Positions 1-6,342 of a stretch of 32,764 bases of DNA are shown in pieces. The stretch spans positions 1 to 32,764 of the IMG/VR virus record IMGVR_UViG_3300031576_000225; one strand, written 5' to 3'. A program made the position numbers and the translations under genes. Source of the DNA: a virus. The notes beneath the pieces are model-generated. The model did no database searches. It was given only the letters and a program-made list of their open reading frames with translations, and had not been told where the DNA came from. The number at the start of each line of letters is the position of its first letter. Position 1 is the stretch's first letter.

Positions 1-29
1 TCGAGGCTGAGCGCGCCGCGCGCGTCCTG

Positions 30-56
30 TGTAAGAATCCGGATCGTTTTTCCCAG
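30..56 (+). repeat. Left-end terminal transposase-binding site (L1 candidate)
   Basis: Bases 42-55 read GATCGTTTTTCCCA, differing at one position from the core shared by the palindrome at 122-159 and the right-end array. It points inward, as the right-end sites do, and TG lies 12 bases outside the core. This is the position Mu L1 would take. Confidence 0.6.
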
Positions 57-121
57 GTGAGACAAATCGGGATATGCGGGGTTTGGCGGAAATCACCTGT
101 GCTTTCCGCTAGTTGTGACAC

Positions 122-159
122 TGGGAAAATCGATCGTGCCGGCACGATCGATTTTCCCA
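122..159. repeat. Perfect 38-bp palindrome: two opposed transposase-type sites (L2/L3 candidate)
   Basis: Two 19-base arms, TGGGAAAATCGATCGTGCC (122-140) and its exact complement (141-159), meet without a spacer. Bases 139-160 are the exact reverse complement of 32641-32662 at the other end, a 22-bp perfect inverted terminal match. The roughly 65-bp gap to the L1 candidate recalls the Mu L1-L2 gap. The palindrome would fold as a 19-bp RNA hairpin, but no U-run follows on either strand, so a terminator role is not supported. Confidence 0.8.
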
Positions 160-289
160 CAAGAGCAGCGCCACCGAGGGGGACGCGCCCGCCGCGACCC
201 CGTTTCGTCTCACCAAAACGTTGATCTTTCCCGCCCCTTGTTGTCTCATTGTCCCATTGTCTCACGGGATCTACTGCTTATGGCTGGGC

Positions 290-388
290 GTGAAGGTGAT
301 CTTGGTGTGGATGGACGGGGAGCTGGTCGCGGTGGTGGAGGAGGAGGATGGTTGGGTCATCTCGTGGCTGGACGCAGCGGATCACTGA
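290..388 (+). CDS. Possible small acidic protein, 32 aa
   Basis: A GTG-started frame encodes 32 residues with an alternating hydrophobic/acidic pattern (motifs WMDGELVAVVEEEDG and WVISWLDAAD near the end). The frame stays open upstream to about 161. It runs opposite to the early operon and overlaps the stop of the lipoprotein gene by a few bases. No clear ribosome site is seen. The pattern looks protein-like, but the ORF is short and in GC-rich DNA, so it may be chance. The rest of 160-381 holds no other feature I can support. Confidence 0.22.
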   Translation: MKVILVWMDGELVAVVEEEDGWVISWLDAADH

Positions 389-1389
389 AGTCGGTAAATC
401 TCATCCTCTCCTGATGTGCCAGCCCGCCCGATCGCGTACAGCCCCCACCCCGGCTCCACGCCGAGTAGGGAAAGAGGGGCGATCCACTCCGTCCTCCACC
501 GACCAAGGAACCAGCGGAGGATGATGCCCCCCTGCCCACCGGGCCCGGTGCCAACGGCAACCCCAGGGCCTACCCCGAAGAGATTCAGCGCCGTGCCACT
601 CACCTGCCGTTCCCAGGAGCGCCCGCCGTCGGCGGAGTGAAAGATGGCGCCAGCCGCCCCAACGGCCCAGAGGAGCCCGCGCCCATCCCCCGAGAGGGCA
701 TAGAGGCCACCGTCGGGGTAGAGCACGACGCGAGGCGACCAGAACATGCCGCCGAAGCGCCACAGGTTACCCAAGGAGCCGACGGCGAAGAGATCCTTTT
801 CGCTCGTTCCCCACAGCGCGGCGATGATCTCCTTCCTCACGTCGAAGATGGGGAGCAGCTCCCAGGTGCGCCCCGCGTTCTGGGAGCGAGAGACTTCACC
901 GGCCTCGCCACCGATAAAGATCGTCGACCCCCCCGGCCTGCCGAAGCCGAAGATGGCGTGCAGGCCCCTCCCGACCCCGAAGCCATGCCGCAGAATCCAA
1001 GACTTGCCCCCGTCGACGGAGTGGTAGACACCCTCCCCGGCCACCCAGACGTCGTCAGGGCCGGAGCCCCAAATGGCGCGATGGGTGCCGATGTTGCGGG
1101 TGCTCACGACCCAGGACTTGCCCCCGTCGACGGAGTGGTAGATACCCTCCCCGGCCACCCAGACGTCATCGGGCCCGGAACTCCAGACGGCATAAAGGCT
1201 GGCCTTGGTGGCGTAGACCGATCGCCACATCTTCGTGGCGGCGTCGCGCACCGGCGAGGCGAGGTCGGCGCCGGCGTCGCGCACCGGCGAGGCGAGGTCG
1301 GCGCCGGCGTCGCGCACCGGCGAGGCGAGGTCGGCGCCGGCGTCGCAGCCGAGGATGGTGAGGGCGGTGATGGCGAGGGCGATGAGCAT
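382..1389 (-). CDS. YCF48/BNR-type beta-propeller lipoprotein
   Basis: A 335-residue product. The start at 1389 gives a compact lipoprotein signal (MLIALAITALTILGC), with lipobox Cys about residue 15. Next come three perfect copies of the 11-residue unit DAGADLASPVR, a flexible tether. The rest carries propeller blades of the form (W/G)SSGPDDVWVAGEG-(I/V)YHSVDGGKSW, seen twice almost identically, then more blades ending in SADGGRSWERQ and a C-terminal GLYAIGRAG strand. YCF48/BNR-like surface lipoproteins of this style are abundant in myxobacteria. Here it is the last gene before the left end, reading with the early operon. It could be a lysogenic-conversion gene acting at the envelope (for example receptor masking or superinfection exclusion), which is inference. 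The longer frame open from 1797 is explained by the DUF1643 remnant upstream. Confidence 0.75.
   Translation of the reverse strand: MLIALAITALTILGCDAGADLASPVRDAGADLASPVRDAGADLASPVRDAATKMWRSVYATKASLYAVWSSGPDDVWVAGEGIYHSVDGGKSWVVSTRNIGTHRAIWGSGPDDVWVAGEGVYHSVDGGKSWILRHGFGVGRGLHAIFGFGRPGGSTIFIGGEAGEVSRSQNAGRTWELLPIFDVRKEIIAALWGTSEKDLFAVGSLGNLWRFGGMFWSPRVVLYPDGGLYALSGDGRGLLWAVGAAGAIFHSADGGRSWERQVSGTALNLFGVGPGVAVGTGPGGQGGIILRWFLGRWRTEWIAPLSLLGVEPGWGLYAIGRAGTSGEDEIYRLQ
1241..1339 (-). repeat. Three perfect 33-bp tandem repeats
   Basis: Units at 1241-1273, 1274-1306 and 1307-1339 are identical and encode DAGADLASPVR three times in the lipoprotein tether. Identity at the DNA level implies recent slippage or expansion; copy number may vary between strains. 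Confidence 0.95.
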
Positions 1390-1797
1390 GGTGAATCTTA
1401 CCAGGTGCAGCAGGCCGCGCGCATCCGGGGGGGCCGAGGTTGCGCTCGTAGCCGTCGCAGGCGTAAGCGGCACGAGCTGCGCGTCGTTGGGCACGCGGGA
1501 CCGGCCGCGCGCGAGCGGGTGCTTCGGGTCGCCAGCGCCCGAGAGCCCGAGTGCAAACACCGCGCGGATAGCGAGCTGCGCGCGCACCTGCGCGATGCGC
1601 CAGCGCAACGGCGCGGCGACGACCCCCCACGCGCATATGATCGGCTCACAGTCGCGCGCCGCCTCGACGATCGCGTCATCGTTCTCGGGTCCAACGATGT
1701 CGACGCCGCAGTGCGTGTGCGACCCACGCCACGCGCTCCGCGTGGTTACTTGTTGGCGCATGCAACGGGCACTTCTCGTCGGTGAGCGAACGCTCAC
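1390..1797 (-). pseudogene. C-terminal remnant of a DUF1643 protein
   Basis: The frame encodes DIVGPENDDA, then IICAWG, then FALGLSGAGDPKHPLARG, which line up with DPVGPRN, HVAAWGAF and LVLGLTKRGEPRHPLFLP of the intact DUF1643 gene at 3627-4235. The N-terminal half with the LNPSTA motif is missing, and the frame runs without a stop into the downstream lipoprotein gene. The two copies are diverged, so this is not a recent duplicate. Between it and the zinc-ribbon gene, 1798-1991 holds only tiny ATGA-linked ORFs (37 aa from about 1987, 23 aa from 1877) and a frame with a C-x-C...CPLH pattern but no ordinary start. The stretch looks like decayed early-operon genes. An expressed short protein from GTG 1797 or ATG 1761 cannot be excluded. 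Confidence 0.6.
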
Positions 1798-1991
1798 CGT
1801 TCAGCTCAACTTGGCAAGCGCAGTTCCCCGTGGACCGGGCACCACGACGCGGATATGCCCGAACACACGTCGGTCATGGTGCGAGTCGCCCGGCATATGG
1901 TTGGCGCGACGTGGTCGACGGGTAGCGCCCGCACGACGAAACGCGGGCCGTGCTGCGAGTGAAGAGGTTGTGCGCGATGGCGGTCATCGGC

Positions 1992-2258
1992 TCACAGGAT
2001 CCCCTTCGTGATGCGAGAGCGCATCGCGCGCGCCGAGGCGACCCAATCGGCACACTCCGCCGGGCGTCGTGCCACGCACAAAGGGCAGAGGGGCAGACCG
2101 TGCGCGAGATAGATCGGCGCACCCTCGCGATGCCCACGCTGGCAGGTCGGGCATCGTCCTGCGTGCTTGGCCAGCACGAGCCGCAACGTCCACGCCCTCG
2201 CATCCGAGGCCCGGACCATCACTCGCTCGGCGAGCGCACCGGACTCGCGGCGGTTCAT
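1992..2258 (-). CDS. Small zinc-ribbon protein
   Basis: An 88-residue protein. Two CxxC pairs, CPTC (about 36-39) and CPLC (about 58-61), sit 18 residues apart as in a treble-clef or zinc ribbon, with a basic helical N-terminus and a basic C-terminus. The start at 2258 lies 10 bases after the dnaB stop and has a TAGGAT ribosome-binding sequence upstream, which favours it over the longer open frame overlapping dnaB. It is the last clearly intact member of the early operon before the decayed stretch. The partner is unknown; nucleic-acid binding is a guess from the Zn ribbon. Confidence 0.7.
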   Translation of the reverse strand: MNRRESGALAERVMVRASDARAWTLRLVLAKHAGRCPTCQRGHREGAPIYLAHGLPLCPLCVARRPAECADWVASARAMRSRITKGIL

Positions 2259-2268
2259 GGCGTGTATC

Positions 2269-3630
2269 CTACCCCACCGCGCGCCCTTCAGCGAGGTTCT
2301 CAAAGCGCGTGTACTGGTTCAAAAACGCGAGCTTCACCATCCCGGTCGGCCCGTTCCGCTGCTTGCCGACGATGATCTCCGCTACCCCCTTGTCCCCCGA
2401 CTCTTTGTTGTAGACCTCGTCGCGATAGATGAACGCGATCAGATCCGCGTCCTGCTCGATGGCGCCGGACTCGCGCAGATCCGAAAGCTGCGGGCGCTTG
2501 TCGGCGCGCGCCTCGACGCCGCGGTTCAACTGCGAGAGCGCAAGCACGGGCACGCGCAGCTCCTTGGCCAGCGCCTTCAACCCGCGGCTGATCTCCGAGA
2601 TCTCCCGCTCGCGGTTGTGATCCCTGCCCCCCGGCCGCCCCTGGATGAGCTGGAGATAGTCGATCACGATGAGCCCGTGCTGGTTCGGCGCAGAAAAGAT
2701 CTTCGGGTCGGCTCGCCAGCGACGACACTTGGTGCGGATCTCGAGCAGGGTGGGCGCACCCGAATCGTCGATCCAGATCGGCGCCTCGGAGATCCGGCTC
2801 GCCGCGCGCGTGAGGTTGATCCAGTCGCGCTGGTCGAGGAACCCGCCGCGGAGGCGCGTGGAGTCGACGCGCGCCTCGCAGCACAGGAGCCGCCCGCACA
2901 ACGACTCCTTCGACATCTCGAGCGAAAACACGAGCACCGGCACGCTCCATTCGATGGCTGCGTTCTCGGCCGCGTTCATGGCCAGCGCGGTCTTGCCCAT
3001 CGACGGGCGCGCGGCGACGATCACGAGCTCCGAGGGCTGGAAGCCGCAGGTGAGCGCGTCGAGCTTGTGGTAGCCGGACGGTACGCCGGTGACGGCCTGT
3101 TTGCGGTCGTAGCGCAGCTCGACCGCCTTGATGGTGGTGTTCAGCACCTTCTTGATCGGCTCGTAGCCCTGGCGCTGCGTGCGGTCCGCGATCTCGAAGA
3201 TGGCGCGCTCGGCCTCGTCGAGGTAGTCGTCGACGTCGCCGTATTCGCCGTAGCCGCGCGCCGCGATCTCCTGGGCGGTCTCGATCAGCCGCCGCGCGGT
3301 GGCCTTGGCCCGCACGGTGCGCGCGTGGAACGCGATGTTCTCGACGGTGAGGACGGCGCTGGTGAGCTCGACGAAGTAGGCCTCGCCGCGCACGGCGCGC
3401 AGCTTGGCGAACGAATCATTCGCGCGCATCTGCTCGGCGATGGTGATCGGATCGATCGGCTTGCCGTCGGCGTCGAGCTCGACCATCGACTGGTAGATGG
3501 CGGTGTGCGCGGGGTGATAGAAGTCCTGCGGCTCGACCAGGTCGGCGATCTGGTGGAACGACTGGTGGTAGAGGAGCACGCCGCCGAGCACCGACATCTC
3601 GGCCTCGAGGTTGTGCGGGAGTACGGTCAC
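2269..3630 (-). CDS. dnaB: Replicative DNA helicase DnaB
   Basis: A full-length 453-residue DnaB. The N-terminal domain starts with the family-typical LPHNLEAEMSVLGG. The RecA-like domain has Walker A ARPSMGKT (207-214), VFSLEMS (234-240), Walker B IVIDYLQL (321-328), LSQLNRGVEAR (365-375) with SDLRESGAIEQDAD, and the arginine-finger region GKQRNGPTG (422-430). DnaB forms a hexamer that unwinds DNA at replication forks. The GTG start at 3630 overlaps the DUF1643 stop (GTGA), so the gene is translationally coupled to the phage early operon and is not a flanking host gene. Mu itself recruits host DnaB through the PriA primosome, so a phage-borne copy in a Mu-like element is unusual. No DnaC-type loader or primase was recognised; MuB or a small neighbour might help loading, which is speculation. 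Confidence 0.95.
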   Translation of the reverse strand: MTVLPHNLEAEMSVLGGVLLYHQSFHQIADLVEPQDFYHPAHTAIYQSMVELDADGKPIDPITIAEQMRANDSFAKLRAVRGEAYFVELTSAVLTVENIAFHARTVRAKATARRLIETAQEIAARGYGEYGDVDDYLDEAERAIFEIADRTQRQGYEPIKKVLNTTIKAVELRYDRKQAVTGVPSGYHKLDALTCGFQPSELVIVAARPSMGKTALAMNAAENAAIEWSVPVLVFSLEMSKESLCGRLLCCEARVDSTRLRGGFLDQRDWINLTRAASRISEAPIWIDDSGAPTLLEIRTKCRRWRADPKIFSAPNQHGLIVIDYLQLIQGRPGGRDHNREREISEISRGLKALAKELRVPVLALSQLNRGVEARADKRPQLSDLRESGAIEQDADLIAFIYRDEVYNKESGDKGVAEIIVGKQRNGPTGMVKLAFLNQYTRFENLAEGRAVG

Positions 3631-4235
3631 GACGCGCCGAATGCTGCGGCGACGCGGACACCGAGGGGCACGCCGCTGGTGGGGGTCAACGTTGCCATCA
3701 CGCGCTGAGTCTTGGGCAAGAAGAGGGGATGCCGAGGCTCCCCTCGCTTGGTGAGGCCGAGCACCAGCGGGTTCGTTGTCGTGGAGCCCCACTCCAAGAT
3801 TGAGGGGAGGAGCCGGCGGCGGATCTGATTGTCCTTGAAGGCGCCCCAGGCCGCCACGTGCAGCGCAAAGAACGGACCGAGACGGAGCACTTCGAGGTTG
3901 CGCGGCCCGACGGGATCCTCCACGTGCGCCAGCTCTGCCGGGTCCGTTGCGCGCCAGGCCGCGAGGTTGCGCACGAGGACGCCGCCACACCCCTCCTGCC
4001 GAGCGAAGTGGATGACCCGGCGGATCGTCGGGTCGTCGACGGAGTGATCCGCGGTACTCGGGTTGAGCATCACGATCGCCAGCACGGGGGCGGTGGCCTC
4101 ATCGAACAGCCCGCGCCCAGGTCCCGGTTCCCAGGATCGACCGAGCGCGTAGCGGTAGCGATGGTCGGGAGACATGATCGCCCACGAATACCAGTCCCCA
4201 TCGGTAACGAGCCCGTCGAGCCGCAGCGGCATCAT
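3627..4235 (-). CDS. DUF1643 family protein
   Basis: A 202-residue protein of the DUF1643 family, whose biochemical role is unknown. Diagnostic motifs are IVMLNPSTADHSVDDPTIRR (about 60-80), GGVLVRNLAAWRATDP, DPVGPRN, HVAAWGAF and LGLTKRGEPRHPLFLP. The start at 4235 is chosen because ATG overlaps the TGA of the sigma-like gene (ATGATG, 4 bases), giving a family-typical length; the frame is open further up but in the overlap of that gene. It is coupled downstream to dnaB by GTGA. DUF1643 genes are common on phages and mobile elements. A second, truncated copy lies at 1390-1797. Confidence 0.9.
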   Translation of the reverse strand: MMPLRLDGLVTDGDWYSWAIMSPDHRYRYALGRSWEPGPGRGLFDEATAPVLAIVMLNPSTADHSVDDPTIRRVIHFARQEGCGGVLVRNLAAWRATDPAELAHVEDPVGPRNLEVLRLGPFFALHVAAWGAFKDNQIRRRLLPSILEWGSTTTNPLVLGLTKRGEPRHPLFLPKTQRVMATLTPTSGVPLGVRVAAAFGAS

Positions 4236-4546
4236 CGAATGGCGGCGCGCGGCGTCTGGGCCAGTTCGAGGCGCACTCGGAGGGTCCGTTCCGCGCCGAG
4301 AGCGATCTGTCGGATCCGCTCTCGGGTGAGGCCCAACACATGCCCGATGTCCTGGAGCGTCATCCCGCCCAGATCCGCGAGGTCGAGGGCGCAGGTTTTT
4401 CCCGTGGCGGGGTTGAACTTGATGCGCCCACCCTCGGAGATGTCGAGGCTCAGGTGGTAGCGGCAGGAGACGAACGGGCAGGGCCGCGGCATCTCCAGGC
4501 ACTCACCCCGCACCCGTGGGCGAGTCCGCCGCACGGCCGCGGTCAC
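4232..4546 (-). CDS. Sigma-70 region 4-like HTH regulator with a Cys cluster
   Basis: A 104-residue protein. The C-terminal half, GGMTLQDIGHVLGLTRERIRQI (about 60-81) followed by ALGAERTLR, is a textbook sigma region 4 helix-turn-helix. The N-terminal part has RPCPFVSCRYHLSLDI and TCALDLAD, a Cys/His pattern (16, 23, 28, 52, His31) that may bind a metal. No regions 1-3 are present, so it is not a full sigma factor. The GTG start at 4546 overlaps the upstream stop (GTGA) and has GGAGG at a good distance. By position, late in the early operon, it could play the role of Mu Mor/C, a switch for late transcription; it resembles neither by motif. That role is inference. Confidence 0.8.
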   Translation of the reverse strand: MTAAVRRTRPRVRGECLEMPRPCPFVSCRYHLSLDISEGGRIKFNPATGKTCALDLADLGGMTLQDIGHVLGLTRERIRQIALGAERTLRVRLELAQTPRAAIR

Positions 4547-4740
4547 AAGGCCTCCGCGAATTCGCACGCCCCAACATCCATCTGCGCGCGGAACCTCCGT
4601 GCGGCGAGGAGGATTTTGGCGGCCAGCACGCGCTGGACGAAAAGCGGGCTGTCCCGCAGCGCACCGTCCAGGGCAGTGGCGATCTCCACTCCCCGATCGG
4701 CGATGGCGACGAGGTTCGAGAGCATCTCGTAGTCGGTCAT
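4543..4740 (-). CDS. Hypothetical 65-aa early protein
   Basis: A 65-residue, mostly helical, leucine/alanine-rich protein (motif LFVQRVLAAKILLAARRF) that I do not recognise. The ATG at 4740 overlaps the gemA stop (ATGA) and is preceded by GAGGAGA; its own stop overlaps the next gene (GTGA). Tight coupling on both sides supports it as a real gene. Confidence 0.7.
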   Translation of the reverse strand: MTDYEMLSNLVAIADRGVEIATALDGALRDSPLFVQRVLAAKILLAARRFRAQMDVGACEFAEAL

Positions 4741-5165
4741 TGGGTCTCCTCTCGCAGCATTCGCTCAAGGGGTTTGATCACGGCAGTACAGTGGGCGTGG
4801 GTGAGCAGACCCATGCTCCGCGTTTGCCGTGAAATGAAATTTGCGCGTCGCTCATCGGGCCAACCCAGGCGCCCGAACAGCGCCTGGATGCGGGCGCGCT
4901 CGGCCTCGGTGGCCAGATATACGACCTTGCCCGCGGCGCCCTCCGGCCTGCGTGGACGGCCACCGCGTGGCCCACGCGGCCTGGGCCGCAACCCCGCGCG
5001 CCGCTGGAGGTCCAGCGCCAGTTCGGCGAGCTGTGCGTCGCTGAGATCGCGCGTCGAGCGAGAGCCGCCGGCGATCATGGCCACACGCTCACGCAGGATC
5101 TCCTCTCCGTCTGGGAGTCGCCGCGCGGCGGCCCAGAGGAGGCGCATCGCCGCGGCGCGGATCAC
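4737..5165 (-). CDS. gemA: GemA-like regulatory protein (Mu gp16)
   Basis: 142 residues. The C-terminal part, LATEAERARIQALFGRLGWP, then ERRANFISRQT, then LTHAHCTAVIKPLERML, matches the Mu gp16/GemA (DUF1018) pattern of a short helix ending in LGW plus a following RQT and an AxxVIxxLE helix. The middle is a basic Arg/Pro/Gly linker. In Mu, GemA affects host gene expression and DNA supercoiling; the mechanism is poorly known. The GTG start at 5165 overlaps the previous stop (GTGA), with GGGGAGGG upstream. A longer open frame upstream is shadow coding of the neighbouring gene. Confidence 0.8.
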   Translation of the reverse strand: MIRAAAMRLLWAAARRLPDGEEILRERVAMIAGGSRSTRDLSDAQLAELALDLQRRAGLRPRPRGPRGGRPRRPEGAAGKVVYLATEAERARIQALFGRLGWPDERRANFISRQTRSMGLLTHAHCTAVIKPLERMLREETQ

Positions 5166-5461
5166 GACAGCCCTCCCCGGGGGCACTGCGCGAGTATGCT
5201 CCGCACCTCGGGCACGAAGATTTTTCGTTGTGCAACGCCGTCGAGGAGATACAGGAGCCTCTCGTTCTGCCTCACGAGGTTCCGGTTTTCCTTCCTGAGA
5301 AGAAAAACCTCTTTCTCGGCTGCCCCGGGCAGGAACATTTGCCTGGGCCCCTCGGGGGCGGCTCGTCGGCAGGGAGCGCAGACCCCGAACCATGTATGTG
5401 TGCCTGCCGGTGACGGGAGGCCGCACTTGACGCACGACCGACCCCTCTTCGCATGGGTCAC
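5162..5461 (-). CDS. Zinc-ribbon plus coiled-coil protein, 99 aa
   Basis: The N-terminus carries CVKCG (about 10-14) and CAPC (about 28-31), a four-Cys zinc ribbon. It is followed by a heptad-like charged segment (VFLLRKENRNLVRQNERLLY) predicted to form a short coiled coil, so dimerisation is likely. The GTG start at 5461 overlaps the upstream stop (GTGA) and has GGAGGAAG before it. No family recognised; a DNA- or RNA-binding accessory factor is plausible from the architecture alone. Confidence 0.75.
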   Translation of the reverse strand: MTHAKRGRSCVKCGLPSPAGTHTWFGVCAPCRRAAPEGPRQMFLPGAAEKEVFLLRKENRNLVRQNERLLYLLDGVAQRKIFVPEVRSILAQCPRGGLS

Positions 5462-5925
5462 GTTTCTTCCTCCTCAGAGAACTGTACAGAGGGCTGCTTC
5501 TCCCTGACCTGGATTGCCTGGGTGAGCTGCGGCTTGACGACCTGGATCTCCGTCGGGTGATCGGTCTTCATGAAGTTTTGCCACCCCTTTCGCATCCGGT
5601 AGGTCGGGGCGATCTTGAAGACCTCCGCCAAGTAGGCGTCGGCGACACCCTTTCGGACGGACTCGAGTACCGCGGTGACCACTTCCCCATCGAGCCGCGT
5701 CTCGATGGACCACGTCACGCGAGCAGTGCCACCCAGGAGCGACGCCAGGGTGACGCTCGACTGGTTGCGCCGGCGCTCGCTCGCACAGGCGATGGCGCGC
5801 TGCTTGGCCAGATCGAGGCGCTCCTTGGCCTTGACATATTCCGCCAGGGCGGCGATGCCCTCACGGACGATTTCGGCCTTCTCGGCATTGGCAGGGGAGA
5901 GCTTGCGGATGCGGATGGCAGGCAT
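5458..5925 (-). CDS. Hypothetical 155-aa early protein
   Basis: Starts at 5925, where AGGAGA precedes the ATG; a longer open frame upstream overlaps the next gene and lacks such a site. It has an N-terminal helical region (residues 1-55), then a beta-rich segment including VTLASLLGG, ARVTWSIETRL and IQVVKPQLTQAIQVREKQ, and an acidic tail SEEEET. I do not recognise the family. An acidic tail and mixed fold are seen in some phage single-strand DNA-binding or Gam-like proteins, but no motif here proves either. Confidence 0.75.
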   Translation of the reverse strand: MPAIRIRKLSPANAEKAEIVREGIAALAEYVKAKERLDLAKQRAIACASERRRNQSSVTLASLLGGTARVTWSIETRLDGEVVTAVLESVRKGVADAYLAEVFKIAPTYRMRKGWQNFMKTDHPTEIQVVKPQLTQAIQVREKQPSVQFSEEEET

Positions 5926-5935
5926 GGAGGTTCTC

Positions 5936-6184
5936 CTATTGGATGCGCCGCGCGCGGGCGCCGAAAACGGAGATGCGCGAGGCGTCATGCGCGCCGAGCA
6001 GCTCGCAGAGCTGCCGCAGCTGGCGCTCGAGCTCCGCGCGTTCGATGGTGTCGGGCGGGCACAGGAGCATGAGATTGCGCAGCCGAATCAGGATCTCCAC
6101 CCCCGCCCGATCACATTCGGCCAACGCGGTGGAGAGGACGCCGTCGGTGGTTAGGGTTCCTGTAGAAGCGTCGATGATCAGCAC
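5936..6184 (-). CDS. Hypothetical 82-aa early protein
   Basis: GTG start at 6184, inside the last codons of the preceding small gene, with GAGGAG 8-9 bases upstream; stop 10 bases before the next gene. It begins VLIIDASTGTLTTDG and has a central amphipathic helix (ERAELERQLRQLCELLG). No family recognised. The strong ribosome site and operon packing support it. The longer open frame in the same phase would start inside muB and is rejected. Confidence 0.65.
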   Translation of the reverse strand: MLIIDASTGTLTTDGVLSTALAECDRAGVEILIRLRNLMLLCPPDTIERAELERQLRQLCELLGAHDASRISVFGARARRIQ

Positions 6185-6342
6185 GGGCGCCACTCCTCGA
6201 ACCGCGTAGCGCCAGCGAGCATCAGCGGGGCTGCCGCGGCAGTACGCGCTCGTCGCCGCCGACGCCTTCCTCTCTCTCGGAGAGGGTAGTAGCGCCACGC
6301 ATCGGACTCGATGCACTTGCGCACGCGAAACAGGTCGCTCAT
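6178..6342 (-). CDS. Small basic protein, 54 aa
   Basis: The ATG at 6342 overlaps the muB stop (ATGA). The product begins MSDLFRVRKCIESDAWRYY, has a six-Arg run after a glycine, and ends FEEWRPC. Its stop overlaps the start of the next gene. Position and coupling suggest a real small gene, perhaps nucleic-acid binding given the Arg cluster, but it is short and has no family match I know. Confidence 0.5.
   Translation of the reverse strand: MSDLFRVRKCIESDAWRYYPLRERGRRRRRRARTAAAAPLMLAGATRFEEWRPC

Noticed and set aside
122-159. Intrinsic terminator for the early operon
   Set aside because: The hairpin is strong but no U-run follows on the minus strand, and the sequence is shared with the right end, where it is a tandem array without hairpins.
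382-1797. A single 471-residue protein joining DUF1643 and propeller parts
   Set aside because: The lipoprotein signal and lipobox begin at 1389, so the upstream part would bury the signal peptide. The upstream part is a truncated DUF1643 remnant.
1798-1991. A small zinc-finger gene in the frame with C-x-C and CPLH motifs
   Set aside because: That frame has no ATG, GTG or TTG before the motif, and neighbouring tiny ORFs are in other frames; it may be part of a decayed gene but cannot be called.
2269-3990. A longer dnaB product of 573 residues
   Set aside because: The extra N-terminus is a shadow of the DUF1643 gene. The GTG at 3630 overlaps that gene's stop and yields the family-typical N-terminus.
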